Part shown: positions 50,226 to 60,794 of the stretch, piece by piece
Numbering within the stretch: the stretch's first letter is position 1
How the letters are laid out: each line of letters begins with the position of its first letter
DNA from: Enterobacter sp. C2
Lineage (GTDB): Bacteria; Pseudomonadota; Gammaproteobacteria; Enterobacterales; Enterobacteriaceae
DNA length: 64,000 nt
Assembly (NCBI RefSeq): GCF_019880405.1
Contig: NZ_CP082269.1
Location: forward strand, 496,001 to 560,000
Direction: 5' to 3'
Notes under the pieces: model-generated
Databases searched by the model: none
Told to the model about the DNA's origin: nothing
What the model saw: the letters and a program-made list of their open reading frames with translations, nothing else
Translations under genes and position numbers: made by a program

Positions 50226-50255
50226 GTAGGCCGAGCAAGCGCAGCGCCGCCCGGC
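50226..50255. repeat. REP element between the Fic gene and garD
   Basis: GTAGGCCGAGC-AAGCGCAGCGCC-GCCCGGC, between two convergent genes. Confidence 0.85.
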
Positions 50256-50262
50256 AAAAGTA

Positions 50263-51834
50263 TCACGTTACCGGCGCCGGGTTAAACACCGCCAACTGGT
50301 TGTGCAGGCCCCACTGATCCGAGAAGGTTTTCTTGCGGCCGCTGGCGACGTCGAGAATAAAGTGGAACAGCTTCCAGCCCACGTCCTCAATGCTCTCTTC
50401 CCCGGTCGCGATCGTTCCGGCGTTGATATCCATCAGATCGTACCAGCGGTTAGCCAGCTCGGTACGGGTCGCCATCTTGATCACCGGCACCGCCACCAGA
50501 CCGTACGGCGTACCGCGCCCGGTGGTGAACACCTGAACGGTGATCCCGGAGGCTACCTGCTGCGTACCACAGACAAAGTCGCTGGCAGGCGTCGCCGCGT
50601 AGATCAGGCCGCGCTTAGTTGGCCGCTGGCCCGGCGAAAGCACTTCCACGATGGCGCTCTGTCCCGACTTGGCAATGGAGCCAAGCGCTTTTTCAACCAC
50701 GTTCGCCAGGCCACCTTTTTTGTTGCCCGGAGAGGGGTTGGCGCTGCGGTCGGTTTTGCCCATATCGAGATAGTTATCGTACCAGGCCATCTCTTCCAGC
50801 AGGCGCTTGCCCACTTCCTCGTTGATAGCGCGCGGGGTGAGCAGATGGATAGCATCGCGCACCTCGGTGACTTCCGAGAACATCACCGTCGCACCGCAGC
50901 GGACCAGCAGGTCAGAGGCATAGCCCACCGCGGGGTTGGCCGTCACACCAGAGAAGGCGTCGCTGCCCCCGCACTGCATGCCTACCACCAGCTCTGAAGC
51001 CGGGCAGGTTTCGCGCTGGCGAGCATTCAGCTTAATCAGGTGGCGCTCGGCAACCTGAAGAATATCGTCCACCATCGAGCGGAAGCCGACGTGCTGTTCA
51101 TCTTGCAAACGCACAATGCTGGCGCTGTCGACGGGGATCGCCTGCACGTCTTCCGTTCCCTGCAGCAGGCGTTCCGGCTGAAGCTTCTCACAGCCGAGAC
51201 CAACCACCATCACTTCGCCACCAAAGTTGGGGTTCAGGGCGATGTTGTGGATAGTGCGAATAGGCACCACCGCCGCCGGGGCGTTGATCGCCACGCCGCA
51301 GCCGTAGAGGTGATTCAGGCCAACCACGCCATCAACGTTGGGGTATTTCGGCAGCAGGTCGCGCTCGATAATTTTAACTACGTAGTCCACCACGCCCGCG
51401 ACGCAGTGCACGCTGGTGGTGATCCCGAGCAGGTTTTTGGTACCGACGCTGCCGTCGGCGTTGCGGTAACCTTCGAAGGTGTAACCCTCAAGGGCAGGCA
51501 TCGGATCCGGTACTTTGGTTGCCAGCGGCAGGGTCTCCAGCGGCGGCGCTGTTGGTAGCGCTACGGTGGATTCGTCGATCCAGCTGCCTCGGACAATATC
51601 GCGCACCGCATAGCCGATCACCTCCCCGTAGCGGACGATGTCGCCGTGCGCGGGAATATCCACCAGCGCGACTTTATGTCCCTGCGGAATATGCTCAATC
51701 AGTTCAAGCCCATCCGGGAAACGGGTCCCGGCTCTTAAGCCATTGTCATTGACAATAATCGCCACGTTATCGGTTTCATGAACCTTAATATAAAACGCCG
51801 TTGGCGATTCTTGTCTAATTTCGATGTCGGCCAT
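50263..51834 (-). CDS. garD: Galactarate dehydratase GarD
   Basis: GarD removes water from galactarate to give 5-keto-4-deoxy-glucarate, which GarL then cleaves. It has 523 residues, as in E. coli. An N-terminal SAF-like domain (about 1-100) is followed by the UxaA-type catalytic domain, with the characteristic [35 protein letters not shown] and [20 protein letters not shown] (iron-binding region). It is divergent from garPLRK across a 409-base control region with a CRP site. Confidence 0.97.
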   Translation of the reverse strand: MADIEIRQESPTAFYIKVHETDNVAIIVNDNGLRAGTRFPDGLELIEHIPQGHKVALVDIPAHGDIVRYGEVIGYAVRDIVRGSWIDESTVALPTAPPLETLPLATKVPDPMPALEGYTFEGYRNADGSVGTKNLLGITTSVHCVAGVVDYVVKIIERDLLPKYPNVDGVVGLNHLYGCGVAINAPAAVVPIRTIHNIALNPNFGGEVMVVGLGCEKLQPERLLQGTEDVQAIPVDSASIVRLQDEQHVGFRSMVDDILQVAERHLIKLNARQRETCPASELVVGMQCGGSDAFSGVTANPAVGYASDLLVRCGATVMFSEVTEVRDAIHLLTPRAINEEVGKRLLEEMAWYDNYLDMGKTDRSANPSPGNKKGGLANVVEKALGSIAKSGQSAIVEVLSPGQRPTKRGLIYAATPASDFVCGTQQVASGITVQVFTTGRGTPYGLVAVPVIKMATRTELANRWYDLMDINAGTIATGEESIEDVGWKLFHFILDVASGRKKTFSDQWGLHNQLAVFNPAPVT

Positions 51835-51955
51835 TGTCCAGTATTCTCCGCCAGGTATGGGATAACAAAAACGGGAAAATGCGTATCATGTTTCTTGTTA
51901 TCGGAAATAAACAACATTGCTATGGAATAAATAGTGTCAGGAGTTTCTGGTTAAG

Positions 51956-51977
51956 AATGTGATCCAGATCACTCATT
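51956..51977. promoter_or_regulatory. CRP binding site in the gar control region
   Basis: TGTGATCCAGATCACT (51958-51973) matches the CRP consensus TGTGA-N6-TCACA except for the last base, and AA and CATT flank it symmetrically. Confidence 0.8.
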
Positions 51978-52047
51978 ATTGTTGTAGCAGGCCCGGCGGC
52001 AGGGCTAATGCCTAAATCTGTGGATCAGCGCCCAGAGAGTTGTGCAT

Positions 52048-52089
52048 ATGCTCAATATAATCGCCAAAATTACCGTGTTAATTGAGCAT
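52048..52089. promoter_or_regulatory. Long-spaced inverted repeat in the gar control region (possible CdaR site)
   Basis: ATGCTCAAT (52048-52056) and ATTGAGCAT (52081-52089) are perfect inverted arms whose centres are 33 bases apart, about three helix turns. A regulator dimer or pair, perhaps CdaR, could bridge them; this is inference. Confidence 0.4.
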
Positions 52090-52243
52090 GGATACAATGC
52101 GGGATGGTTGAGGCCTGATTATACTGATTCACGATTTCATTGCATCTGGTTAGTTAACTGATATTGCCTGCTATCGATAAATAATCAGGAAAATACACCT
52201 CATAAAAATATAAAAATAGATTACCGTGCCCGAGGATAAATAA

Positions 52244-53575
52244 ATGATATTAGATACTGCCGTTGAGTCAAAAAAGGGTATGCCTACCCGCTATTTAATC
52301 TTGCTCATTATCTTTATCGTTACGGCGATTAACTATGCGGACCGCGCAACCCTCTCTATCGCCGGGACCGAAGTGGCCAAAGAGCTGCAGCTCAGCGCCG
52401 TCTCCATGGGCTATATCTTCTCCGCTTTCGGCTGGGCTTACCTGCTGATGCAGATCCCCGGCGGCTGGCTGCTGGACCGTTACGGTTCGAAGAAAGTCTA
52501 CACCTACAGCCTCTTTTTCTGGTCGCTGTTCACCTTCCTGCAAGGGTTTGTTGACGTCTTTCCGCTGGCCTGGGCTGGCGTGTCGATGTTCATCATGCGC
52601 TTTATGCTTGGCTTCTCTGAAGCCCCCTCATTCCCGGCGAACGCCCGCATCGTTGCCGCGTGGTTCCCGACCAAAGAGCGCGGTACGGCGTCGGCTATTT
52701 TCAACTCTGCCCAGTACTTCTCTCTGGCACTCTTTTCCCCGCTGCTGGGCTGGCTGACCTTTGCCTGGGGCTGGGAGCATGTGTTTACGGTGATGGGCGT
52801 GATTGGCTTTGTGTTGACCGGCATGTGGGTGAAGTTTATCCATAATCCTACCGACCATCCGAATATGTCAGCCAACGAGCTGGAGTACATCACCAAGGGC
52901 GGCGCGGTGGTCGATATGGACCATAAAAAGCCGGGTGCGGCAGTTGCTGGGCCTAAAATGCACTACATCAAGCAATTATTGACCAACCGCATGATGCTGG
53001 GTGTGTTCTTCGGCCAGTATTTTATCAACACCATTACCTGGTTCTTCCTCACCTGGTTCCCTATCTACCTGGTGCAGGAGAAAGGGATGTCGATTCTGAA
53101 AGTGGGCCTCGTGGCCTCTATCCCGGCGCTGTGCGGCTTTGCAGGCGGCGTGCTGGGCGGGGTCTTCTCGGATCACCTGATCAAACGTGGCGCAACCATC
53201 ACCCTGGCGCGTAAGCTGCCTATTGTGCTGGGCATGCTGCTGGCGTCGAGCATCATTCTGTGTAACTACACCGATAACACCACCCTGGTGGTCACGCTGA
53301 TGGCCTTGGCATTCTTCGGAAAAGGGTTTGGTGCCCTCGGTTGGCCGGTGATCTCCGATACCGCGCCAAAAGAGATTGTTGGACTGTGCGGCGGGGTATT
53401 TAACGTGTTTGGCAACGTGGCCTCCATTGTCACCCCGCTAGTAATTGGTTACCTGGTCAGCGAGCTGCACTCCTTTAACGCTGCTCTGGTGTTCGTCGGC
53501 TGTTCAGCCCTGATGGCGATGTTCTGCTACCTGTTCGTGGTGGGCGACATCAAGCGTATGGAACTGCGGAATTAA
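52244..53575 (+). CDS. garP: Galactarate/glucarate/glycerate transporter GarP (MFS)
   Basis: A major-facilitator symporter of the anion:cation family importing D-glucarate and D-galactarate. It has 443 residues with twelve transmembrane segments in two halves. The N-terminal signature is ITAINYADRATLSIAGTEVA, the loop 2-3 motif GGWLLDRYGSKKV, and FSEAPSFPANARIVAAWFP follows. It is close to E. coli GarP (444). It is the first gene of garPLRK and is probably activated by CRP and CdaR. Confidence 0.96.
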   Translation: MILDTAVESKKGMPTRYLILLIIFIVTAINYADRATLSIAGTEVAKELQLSAVSMGYIFSAFGWAYLLMQIPGGWLLDRYGSKKVYTYSLFFWSLFTFLQGFVDVFPLAWAGVSMFIMRFMLGFSEAPSFPANARIVAAWFPTKERGTASAIFNSAQYFSLALFSPLLGWLTFAWGWEHVFTVMGVIGFVLTGMWVKFIHNPTDHPNMSANELEYITKGGAVVDMDHKKPGAAVAGPKMHYIKQLLTNRMMLGVFFGQYFINTITWFFLTWFPIYLVQEKGMSILKVGLVASIPALCGFAGGVLGGVFSDHLIKRGATITLARKLPIVLGMLLASSIILCNYTDNTTLVVTLMALAFFGKGFGALGWPVISDTAPKEIVGLCGGVFNVFGNVASIVTPLVIGYLVSELHSFNAALVFVGCSALMAMFCYLFVVGDIKRMELRN

Positions 53576-53601
53576 GCAACGGTTACTTCAAGGTATAGAT
53601 G

Positions 53602-54372
53602 ATGACTAACGATATCTTCCCAAACAAATTCAAGGCTGCGCTGGCAGCGCATCAGATTCAGATTGGCTGCTGGTCCGCGCTGGCAAGCCCGATCAGCACC
53701 GAGGTGCTGGGCCTGGCGGGCTTTGACTGGTTGGTACTCGACGGCGAACACGCGCCGAACGATGTCACGACCTTTATCCCGCAGCTGATGGCCCTCAAGG
53801 GCAGCAGCAGCGCGCCGGTGGTTCGCGCCCCGGCTAACGATCCGATTGCCATTAAGCGCCTGCTTGATATCGGCTTTTACAACTTCCTGATCCCGTTTGT
53901 CGAGAGCGAAGAGGAAGCCGTGCTGGCGGTGGCCTCAACCCGCTATCCGCCGGAAGGCATTCGCGGCGTATCGGTCTCCCATCGCGCCAACATGTTTGGC
54001 ACCGTGCCGGACTACTTTGGCCAGGCGAATAAAAACATCACCATTCTGGTACAGATTGAGAGCCAGCAGGGCGTGGATAACGTTGATGCCATCGCCGCCA
54101 CCGACGGCGTGGATGGGATCTTCGTCGGCCCAAGCGACCTTGCTGCCGCGCTGGGCCACTTAGGCAAAGCATCCCACCCGGAAGTACAGCGCTGCATTCA
54201 GCACATTTTTGCCCGTGCGAAAGCGCACGGTAAGCCGAGCGGCATCCTCGCGCCGGTAGAGGCCGATGCGCGCCGTTACCTGGAGTGGGGCGCAACCTTC
54301 GTTGCCGTAGGGAGTGACCTGGGCGTATTCCGCGCCGGAACCCAGCGTTTAGCTGATTCATTTAAGAAATAA
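53602..54372 (+). CDS. garL: 5-keto-4-deoxy-D-glucarate aldolase GarL
   Basis: This HpcH-family class II aldolase splits 5-keto-4-deoxyglucarate into pyruvate and tartronate semialdehyde. It has 256 residues. Of two adjacent ATGs (53599, 53602) the second is preferred: it is 8 bases from the AGG Shine-Dalgarno and gives the E. coli-like start [20 protein letters not shown]. Motifs are [28 protein letters not shown], and [17 protein letters not shown] with metal and substrate residues. It lies 26 bases after garP. Confidence 0.96.
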   Translation: MTNDIFPNKFKAALAAHQIQIGCWSALASPISTEVLGLAGFDWLVLDGEHAPNDVTTFIPQLMALKGSSSAPVVRAPANDPIAIKRLLDIGFYNFLIPFVESEEEAVLAVASTRYPPEGIRGVSVSHRANMFGTVPDYFGQANKNITILVQIESQQGVDNVDAIAATDGVDGIFVGPSDLAAALGHLGKASHPEVQRCIQHIFARAKAHGKPSGILAPVEADARRYLEWGATFVAVGSDLGVFRAGTQRLADSFKK

Positions 54373-54400
54373 CCACCACCGAACAAGAGAGAGACGCAAT

Positions 54401-55291
54401 ATGACACTGAAAGTTGGTTTTATTGGCCTGGGCATCATGGGTAAACCAATGAGTAAAAACCTCATTAAAGCCGGTTACTCGCTGGTGGTTTCTGACCGTA
54501 ATCCTGAGGCTATTGCTGAAGTAATTGCCGCCGGTGCAGAAACTGCCTCAACGGCAAAAGAGATTGCCGAGCGGTGTGATGTGATCATCACCATGCTGCC
54601 AAACTCCCCGCACGTGAAAGAGGTGGCGCTGGGCGAAGGCGGCATTATCGAAGGGGCGAAAGCGGGTACCGTGCTGATCGACATGAGCTCCATCGCACCG
54701 CTGGCCAGCCGTGAAATCAGCGACGCCCTGCAGGCGAAAGGCGTACAGATGCTTGATGCGCCGGTTAGCGGCGGCGAGCCGAAAGCGATCGATGGCACGC
54801 TCTCCGTAATGGTGGGCGGCGACAAGGCGCTGTTCGATAAATACTACGACCTGCTGAAAGCGATGGCGGGCTCGGTGGTGCACACCGGCGACATCGGCGC
54901 GGGCAACGTTACCAAGCTGGCAAACCAGGTGATCGTGGCGCTGAACATTGCCGCCATGTCTGAAGCGCTGAGTCTGGCGACCAAGGCTGGCGTAAACCCG
55001 GATCTGGTGTTCCAGGCAATCCGTGGCGGCCTGGCCGGCAGCACCGTGCTGGAAGCGAAAGCGCCGATGGTGCTGGATCGTAACTTCAAGCCGGGCTTCC
55101 GTATCGATCTGCACATCAAAGATCTGGCCAACGCGCTGGATACCTCTCACGGCGTGGGCGCGCAGCTGCCGCTGACCGCAGCGGTGATGGAGATGATGCA
55201 GGCGCTGCGTGCTGACGGTCACGGCAACGACGACCATAGCGCCCTTGCGTGCTACTACGAAAAACTGGCGAAAGTGGAAATCTCTCGCTAA
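54401..55291 (+). CDS. garR: Tartronate semialdehyde reductase GarR
   Basis: GarR reduces tartronate semialdehyde to D-glycerate using NADH. It has 296 residues of the beta-hydroxyacid dehydrogenase family. The N-terminal dinucleotide motif is FIGLGIMGKPMSKNL (about 6-20), the substrate motif DAPVSGGEPKA (about 121-131), and the catalytic Lys lies in GNVTKLANQ (K172). It lies 28 bases after garL. A GC-rich hairpin follows before garK. Confidence 0.96.
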   Translation: MTLKVGFIGLGIMGKPMSKNLIKAGYSLVVSDRNPEAIAEVIAAGAETASTAKEIAERCDVIITMLPNSPHVKEVALGEGGIIEGAKAGTVLIDMSSIAPLASREISDALQAKGVQMLDAPVSGGEPKAIDGTLSVMVGGDKALFDKYYDLLKAMAGSVVHTGDIGAGNVTKLANQVIVALNIAAMSEALSLATKAGVNPDLVFQAIRGGLAGSTVLEAKAPMVLDRNFKPGFRIDLHIKDLANALDTSHGVGAQLPLTAAVMEMMQALRADGHGNDDHSALACYYEKLAKVEISR

Positions 55292-55298
55292 CAAAAAA

Positions 55299-55318
55299 CG
55301 GGCGCGGAGACGCGCCCG
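55299..55318. terminator. Hairpin between garR and garK
   Basis: CGGGCGCG-GAGA-CGCGCCCG, an 8-bp stem with a GNRA-type loop. The T tract exists only on the minus strand (A run 55293-55298), so on the gar mRNA it is more likely a processing or stabilising hairpin than a full terminator. Confidence 0.5.
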
Positions 55319-55352
55319 GCATCTATGCCGCGTGCAGTAACAGGCTACTGAT

Positions 55353-56498
55353 ATGAAAATCGTAATTGCCCCAGACTCTTACAAGGAAAGCCTGTCTGCT
55401 ACCGAGGTAGCCCAGGCGATAGAAAAAGGATTTCGGGAAATTTTTCCGGATGCACACTACGTCTCCGTTCCGGTCGCCGACGGTGGAGAAGGCACGGTTG
55501 AGGCGATGATCGCCGCTACCCAGGGCGCGGAGCATACGGCGTCGGTGACCGGCCCGCTGGGCGAGCGCGTAGACGCCCGCTGGGGCATGTCCGGCGACGG
55601 TCACACTGCGTTTATCGAGATGGCCGCCGCGAGCGGGCTGGCTCTCGTTCCCCCTGAATTACGTAATCCGTTGATTACCACCTCGCGCGGCACCGGGGAG
55701 CTGATCCTGCACGCGCTGGAGCACGGCGCGCGAAATATCATTATTGGCATCGGCGGCAGCGCCACCAACGACGGCGGCGCAGGTATGGTCCAGGCGCTGG
55801 GCGCGAAGCTGTGCGATGCTAACGGTACCGAGATTGGCCACGGCGGCGGCAGCCTGATGAGCCTCAACACCATTGATATTAGCGGGCTGGATCCGCGCCT
55901 GGCCTTATGCACTATCCGCGTTGCCTGCGATGTCAACAATCCCCTGACGGGGGAGCAGGGCGCATCGCGTATCTTTGGCCCACAGAAAGGGGCTACCGAT
56001 GCGCAGATTGTTGAGCTGGATAACAACCTCAGCCACTATGCCGACGTGATTAAAAAATCCCTGCGCGTGGATGTTAAAGAGGTACCCGGCGCAGGCGCGG
56101 CGGGCGGTATGGGCGCGGCGCTGATGGCTTTCCTTGGCGCAGAGCTTAAGAGCGGCATTGAGATCGTTACCCAGGCGCTGAACCTGGAAGAGCATATTCA
56201 CGACTGTACGCTGGTGGTCACCGGCGAGGGTCGCATCGACAGCCAGAGTATTCACGGCAAGGTGCCCGTGGGCGTGGCGAAGGTGGCTAAGAAATACCAT
56301 AAGCCGGTGATTGGCATTGCGGGCAGTCTGACCCATGACGTGGGCGTGGTTCATCACTATGGCATCGATGCGGTGTTTAGCGTGCTGACCAGCATCGGCA
56401 CGCTGGAAGAGGCCTTCCGCGGCGCATTCGACAATATCTACCGCGCTTCACGCAACATTGCCGCCACCCTGCGGGTCGGGATGTTGACGGAGGGGTGA
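55353..56498 (+). CDS. garK: Glycerate 2-kinase GarK
   Basis: GarK phosphorylates D-glycerate to 2-phosphoglycerate, feeding the products of galactarate breakdown into glycolysis. It has 381 residues of the glycerate kinase type 1 family: KIVIAPDSYKESLSATEVAQ at the N-terminus, PVADGGEGT (about 47-55), GIGGSATNDGGAGM (about 133-146) and VTGEGRIDSQS (about 289-299). The stop codon TGA (56496-56498) lies inside the -35 element of the rnpB promoter. Confidence 0.96.
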   Translation: MKIVIAPDSYKESLSATEVAQAIEKGFREIFPDAHYVSVPVADGGEGTVEAMIAATQGAEHTASVTGPLGERVDARWGMSGDGHTAFIEMAAASGLALVPPELRNPLITTSRGTGELILHALEHGARNIIIGIGGSATNDGGAGMVQALGAKLCDANGTEIGHGGGSLMSLNTIDISGLDPRLALCTIRVACDVNNPLTGEQGASRIFGPQKGATDAQIVELDNNLSHYADVIKKSLRVDVKEVPGAGAAGGMGAALMAFLGAELKSGIEIVTQALNLEEHIHDCTLVVTGEGRIDSQSIHGKVPVGVAKVAKKYHKPVIGIAGSLTHDVGVVHHYGIDAVFSVLTSIGTLEEAFRGAFDNIYRASRNIAATLRVGMLTEG

Positions 56499-56523
56499 CA
56501 GCGGGACGTAAACCCTCTATACT
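56495..56523 (+). promoter_or_regulatory. rnpB promoter, overlapping the garK stop codon
   Basis: GTGACA (56495-56500), a 17-base spacer and TATACT (56518-56523), 7 bases before the RNase P RNA start. The spacing is ideal. Confidence 0.85.
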
Positions 56524-56530
56524 GCGCGCC

Positions 56531-56912
<382 letters not shown>

Positions 56913-56924
56913 CTTTACACAGAA

Positions 56925-56946
56925 CCCCGCCTCGGCGGGGTTTTTT
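56925..56946 (+). terminator. Terminator of rnpB
   Basis: CCCCGCC-TC-GGCGGGG followed by six T; perfect stem just after the mature 3' end. Confidence 0.92.
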
Positions 56947-57280
56947 GTTTTTCAGCCGTCATGCATATTTTGCAATCTGTCCCACCGCCGCCTGCACGGG
57001 CCTATGGTCTGGCATGTTCTGTAGGCTGGGCAAGCGCAGCGCCGCCCGGCATTTTATGGGATAAAACCTTGCGTGATCCCTTTCACACATACACCCGCGT
57101 TAGAATATTTTTATTAATTCAGATGCAAACGCAGCGGGTGTTTCTCAAATTATCCCATTCAAATTAAGTAATAGCCAAGTTTTTCTCTCGCTTCCTGATT
57201 ACGATTAATTTATACCAAGAGCCGCAATATTAGCGGAATCGATAATAAGATCTGTCCCTACACTAATAAGCGAGAGCGTT
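56947..57280. other. Gap between rnpB and cyuP
   Basis: A 334-base stretch holding a REP element (57021-57050) and then an AT-rich segment that should contain the cyuP promoter; CyuR (YbaO) activates cyuPA in E. coli, but I cannot place its site. No gene is seen. Confidence 0.5.
57021..57050. repeat. REP element after rnpB
   Basis: GTAGGCTGGGC-AAGCGCAGCGCC-GCCCGGC, the same unit as near 50226 with one change in the head. Confidence 0.85.
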
Positions 57281-58609
57281 ATGATTATTAATAATAGTGA
57301 TGTGATGCAAGGCACATCATCAGCAGCCCAAAAAGCGGGCATGACGGAGCAGGCGTGGCGCGAGGCGATTAAATTCGACAGCACCGACACGGGCTGGGTT
57401 ATTATGAGTATCGGTATGGCCATCGGCGCGGGCATTGTATTTTTACCGGTGCAGGTGGGGCTAATGGGGCTGTGGGTATTTCTGCTCTCCTCCATTATTG
57501 GTTACCCGGCAATGTATCTCTTCCAGCGGCTATTTATTAATACATTGGCGGAGTCGCCTGAGTGCAAAGATTATCCCAGCGTCATTAGCGGCTATTTAGG
57601 TAAAAACTGGGGCGTTTTATTAGGTGCGCTCTACTTTATTATGCTGGTGATCTGGATGTTCGTCTACTCCACCGCCATCACCAACGACAGCGCCTCCTAC
57701 CTGCACACCTTTGGTGTCACCCAGGGGCTGCTCTCCGATAACCCTCTCTATGGCCTGGTGCTAATCTGCATCCTGGTCGCCATCTCCTCGCGCGGTGAGA
57801 AGCTGCTGTTTAAGGTCTCAAGCCTGATGGTGCTGACCAAGCTGCTGGTAGTTGCGGCCCTCGGCCTGAGCATGGTGGGGCTATGGCATCTCTACAATGC
57901 CGGGACGCTGCCACCCGCTGGCCTGCTGGTGAAGAACGCAATCATTACGCTGCCCTTTACCCTGACGTCCATTCTCTTTATCCAGACCCTCAGCCCGATG
58001 GTTATCTCCTACCGCGCCAAAGAGAAATCCATTGAGGTTGCTCGCTATAAGGCCCTGCGTGCGATGAATATCGCCTTTGCCATTCTGTTTGTTACCGTCT
58101 TTTTCTACGCCGTCTCATTCACCCTGGCGATGGGCCACGATGAAGCGGTAAAAGCCTACCAGCAAAATATCTCCGCGCTGGCTATTGCCGCCCAGTTTAT
58201 CAGCGGCGACGGCGCAGGTTGGGTAAAAGTGGTCAGCGTTATTTTAAATATCTTTGCCGTAATGACCGCTTTCTTTGGTGTTTATCTCGGCTTCCGTGAG
58301 GCGACCCAGGGCATCGTCATGAACCTGCTGCGACGTAAATTCCCGACCCGGCAGTTTGATGAAAAGTATGTCCAGGGTGGGATCATGATCTTCGCTATCC
58401 TGCTGGCCTGGAGCGCCATTGTGCTGAATGCCCCGGTGCTGAGCTTCACCTCTATCTGTAGCCCGATATTCGGCCTGATCGGCTGCTTAATTCCCGCCTG
58501 GCTGGTCTATAAGGTACCGGCTCTGCATAAGTACAAAGGCCTGTCGCTGAAGATCATTATTATTACCGGCCTGCTGCTCTGTATTTCACCGCTGCTGGCC
58601 TTCGCCTGA
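57281..58609 (+). CDS. cyuP: L-cysteine/serine importer CyuP (YhaO)
   Basis: An inner-membrane amino acid permease of the HAAAP family, now known as the cysteine importer feeding CyuA. It has 442 residues (E. coli 443). The N-terminal cytoplasmic tail is divergent ([20 protein letters not shown]); from [20 protein letters not shown] onward it is nearly identical to YhaO. About eleven transmembrane segments, with the characteristic [20 protein letters not shown]. cyuA follows after 34 bases. Confidence 0.94.
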   Translation: MIINNSDVMQGTSSAAQKAGMTEQAWREAIKFDSTDTGWVIMSIGMAIGAGIVFLPVQVGLMGLWVFLLSSIIGYPAMYLFQRLFINTLAESPECKDYPSVISGYLGKNWGVLLGALYFIMLVIWMFVYSTAITNDSASYLHTFGVTQGLLSDNPLYGLVLICILVAISSRGEKLLFKVSSLMVLTKLLVVAALGLSMVGLWHLYNAGTLPPAGLLVKNAIITLPFTLTSILFIQTLSPMVISYRAKEKSIEVARYKALRAMNIAFAILFVTVFFYAVSFTLAMGHDEAVKAYQQNISALAIAAQFISGDGAGWVKVVSVILNIFAVMTAFFGVYLGFREATQGIVMNLLRRKFPTRQFDEKYVQGGIMIFAILLAWSAIVLNAPVLSFTSICSPIFGLIGCLIPAWLVYKVPALHKYKGLSLKIIIITGLLLCISPLLAFA

Positions 58610-58643
58610 TGCTATTCACTTAATAAAACAGATGGACGCTATT

Positions 58644-60047
58644 ATGTCAGATGCAAAATGGAAGCCGATTTGGGATCGGTTTATTGAGATTGTCCGCCAG
58701 GAGGTTAAACCCGCGCTGGGCTGTACCGAACCGGTATCGCTGGCGCTGGCCAGCGCGACGGCCGCCGCACAGCTCTCCGGCAGGATCGAGCGCGTGGAGT
58801 GTTATGTATCGCCTAACCTGCTGAAAAACGGTATGGGGGTCACCGTGCCGGGAACGGGCATGGTGGGGCTGCCGATTGCCGCTGCCCTCGGCGCGCTCGG
58901 AGGCGATGCCGCCGCCGGGCTGGAGGTACTCAAAGCCGCATCGCCAGAGGCAATAGCACATGCCAAAACGATGCTTGCGGATGGGCGGGTGTGCGTCAGG
59001 CTACAGGAGCCGTGCGCCGAGACCCTCTACGCCCGCGCCTGTGTCTATACGGCAGATAGCGACGCGAGCGTAACGATCGAGGGCGATCATACCCGCATCG
59101 TCAGGATCGAAAAGCAGGGCGAGACGGTTTTTCAGCTTAGTGACCAGGTGGAAGAGGGCCGTGAGGATCCGCTGGTGGCGCTGTCACAGACAACGCTGCG
59201 CGACATTTTGGCCTTTATTGAGCAGGTCCCGTTTGAGCGGATCCGTTTTATTCTTGATGCGGCCCGCCTGAACGATGCGCTCTCTCGGGAAGGTTTGGCG
59301 CGGGAGTGGGGTCTGCACATCGGCACCACGCTGCAAAAACAGTCCGATCGCGGCCTGCTGGCGAAGGATCTCTCTTCGGCGATTGTGATCCGTACCAGCG
59401 CCGCATCGGACGCACGAATGGGCGGCGCGACGCTGCCAGCAATGAGCAACTCGGGTTCCGGTAACCAGGGGATCGCCGCCACGCTGCCGGTTGTGGTCGT
59501 GGCTGAGTTTTTAAGTGAGAGCGAAGAGCGGATGGCCCGTGCGCTGATGCTTTCCCATCTTAGCGCGATCTACATCCACTACCAGCTGCCGCGTCTCTCC
59601 GCGCTTTGCGCCGCGACGACGGCAGCCATGGGGGCGGCGGCAGGGATGGCGTGGTTAATGGATGGACGCTATGACACCCTTGCGCGGGCTATCAGCAGTA
59701 TGATCGGCGACGTCAGCGGTATGATTTGCGATGGCGCATCTAACAGCTGCGCGATGAAAGTATCGACCAGCGTCTCGTCAGCGTGGAAAGCCGTGCTGAT
59801 GGCGCTGGATGAGACCGCCGTGACCGGCAATGAGGGGATTGTGGCGCACGACGTCGAACAGTCGATCGCTAACCTCTGCGCCCTGGCCTGCCACGCTATG
59901 CAGGCCACCGACCGGCAGATCATCGACATTATGGCGCACAAAGCGGAGAGACGTAGGCCGGGTCAGGCGAAGCCGCTGCCCGGCATCTCAGCTATACCGG
60001 CAAATCGACCAGCAGGGCTCGCAGCGGCGTATCCGCCACTAGCGTGA
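58644..60047 (+). CDS. cyuA: L-cysteine desulfidase CyuA (YhaM) with REP-encoded C-terminal tail
   Basis: CyuA breaks cysteine into pyruvate, ammonia and hydrogen sulfide using an iron-sulfur cluster. The start at 58644 aligns with the E. coli start; an ATG at 58632 would add four residues. Conserved blocks are [17 protein letters not shown] (Cys near 27), [31 protein letters not shown] and [15 protein letters not shown]. coli YhaM ends shortly after DRQIIEIMASKA (436 residues). Here the frame continues from MAHKAE through a REP element (59953-59987) and adds about 33 residues rich in Arg, Pro and Ala, giving 467. The last 56 bases overlap the convergent yhaK. Confidence 0.93.
   Translation: MSDAKWKPIWDRFIEIVRQEVKPALGCTEPVSLALASATAAAQLSGRIERVECYVSPNLLKNGMGVTVPGTGMVGLPIAAALGALGGDAAAGLEVLKAASPEAIAHAKTMLADGRVCVRLQEPCAETLYARACVYTADSDASVTIEGDHTRIVRIEKQGETVFQLSDQVEEGREDPLVALSQTTLRDILAFIEQVPFERIRFILDAARLNDALSREGLAREWGLHIGTTLQKQSDRGLLAKDLSSAIVIRTSAASDARMGGATLPAMSNSGSGNQGIAATLPVVVVAEFLSESEERMARALMLSHLSAIYIHYQLPRLSALCAATTAAMGAAAGMAWLMDGRYDTLARAISSMIGDVSGMICDGASNSCAMKVSTSVSSAWKAVLMALDETAVTGNEGIVAHDVEQSIANLCALACHAMQATDRQIIDIMAHKAERRRPGQAKPLPGISAIPANRPAGLAAAYPPLA
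59953..59987. repeat. REP element inside the cyuA reading frame
   Basis: GTAGGCCGGGTCAGGC and GAAGCCGCTGCCCGGC. It is read as [11 protein letters not shown] in the cyuA frame. Confidence 0.8.
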
Positions 60048-60690
60048 TGTTTGCCTCATCGCGAATAAAGGCTCCGTCGCCGCAGGTGAGCGCCTTCTGC
60101 TCCTCCTGAGGCGTCAGGGCATGGAACCTACCGTGAATTGATTGCAGGTAAGCGCGCGGGCCATGCAGCTGAAAGCTGATCTGCTCGCCCTCGTCCAGTT
60201 CAATATGGTGCAACCAGACCTGCTGGCGAAGCTGCATACTCTCATCATGCCCATCAGGAGAAGCGAGCAGCTGCTGCTGGCCCGCGATGGCAATCTTTTG
60301 CATCGGTGCGTTCTCGCGTTCAGGGCAGGCGTCCAGCCAGAGCTGCATCCGTGTCAGGGACTTATCTTTGCTCAGGTTGTGTTCGCTGTAGCTGATCCCC
60401 GGCTGGGTTGCGATCAGCAGCGCTTCTCCCGCCTTCACCTGCACATGATGGCCTTCGCTGTCGCGGTACTCGGCTTCACCCTCAAGGATCAGGTTGAGAA
60501 TATCCACTTTAGGATAGGTACGCGGCTGGAACGACGCACCGGGGGCCAGCACCTCCTGGTTTAGCACCCGCAGGGAGGCATAGCCCAACAGCTTAGGATC
60601 AAAGTAGTGTCCAAAGGAGAAGGTGTAACGGGCCTGCAGCCATCCGAAATCTGCCTGTCCGCACTGTTTGGCTGTTCTGGTAGTAATCAT
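59992..60690 (-). CDS. yhaK: YhaK, pirin-family bicupin protein
   Basis: A 232-residue bicupin of the pirin family; E. coli YhaK is cytosolic, redox sensitive and used as a marker of nitrosative or oxidative stress. The N-terminal cupin has [20 protein letters not shown] and [20 protein letters not shown], and the second cupin is shorter. The YhaK-type metal site is degenerate, as in the E. coli protein. It is divergent from yhaJ and convergent with cyuA, overlapping the latter's extended end. Confidence 0.94.
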   Translation of the reverse strand: MITTRTAKQCGQADFGWLQARYTFSFGHYFDPKLLGYASLRVLNQEVLAPGASFQPRTYPKVDILNLILEGEAEYRDSEGHHVQVKAGEALLIATQPGISYSEHNLSKDKSLTRMQLWLDACPERENAPMQKIAIAGQQQLLASPDGHDESMQLRQQVWLHHIELDEGEQISFQLHGPRAYLQSIHGRFHALTPQEEQKALTCGDGAFIRDEANITLVADTPLRALLVDLPV

Positions 60691-60794
60691 AATTCTGACC
60701 TCTCTTTACACTAAATCAATGGTAAAGGTATGGACGCTGCATTGTTAGCCAGATATTCTGCCCGGTATGTTCAAATTTCCTGAATGAGAACGAG

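Larger units (their letters stand above)
51835..52243. other. garD-garP divergent control region, no gene
   Basis: A 409-base stretch with a CRP site (51956-51977), a long-spaced inverted repeat (52048-52089) and an AT-rich leader before garP. The gar genes are under the sugar-acid activator CdaR in E. coli. No protein or RNA gene is evident. Confidence 0.6.
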
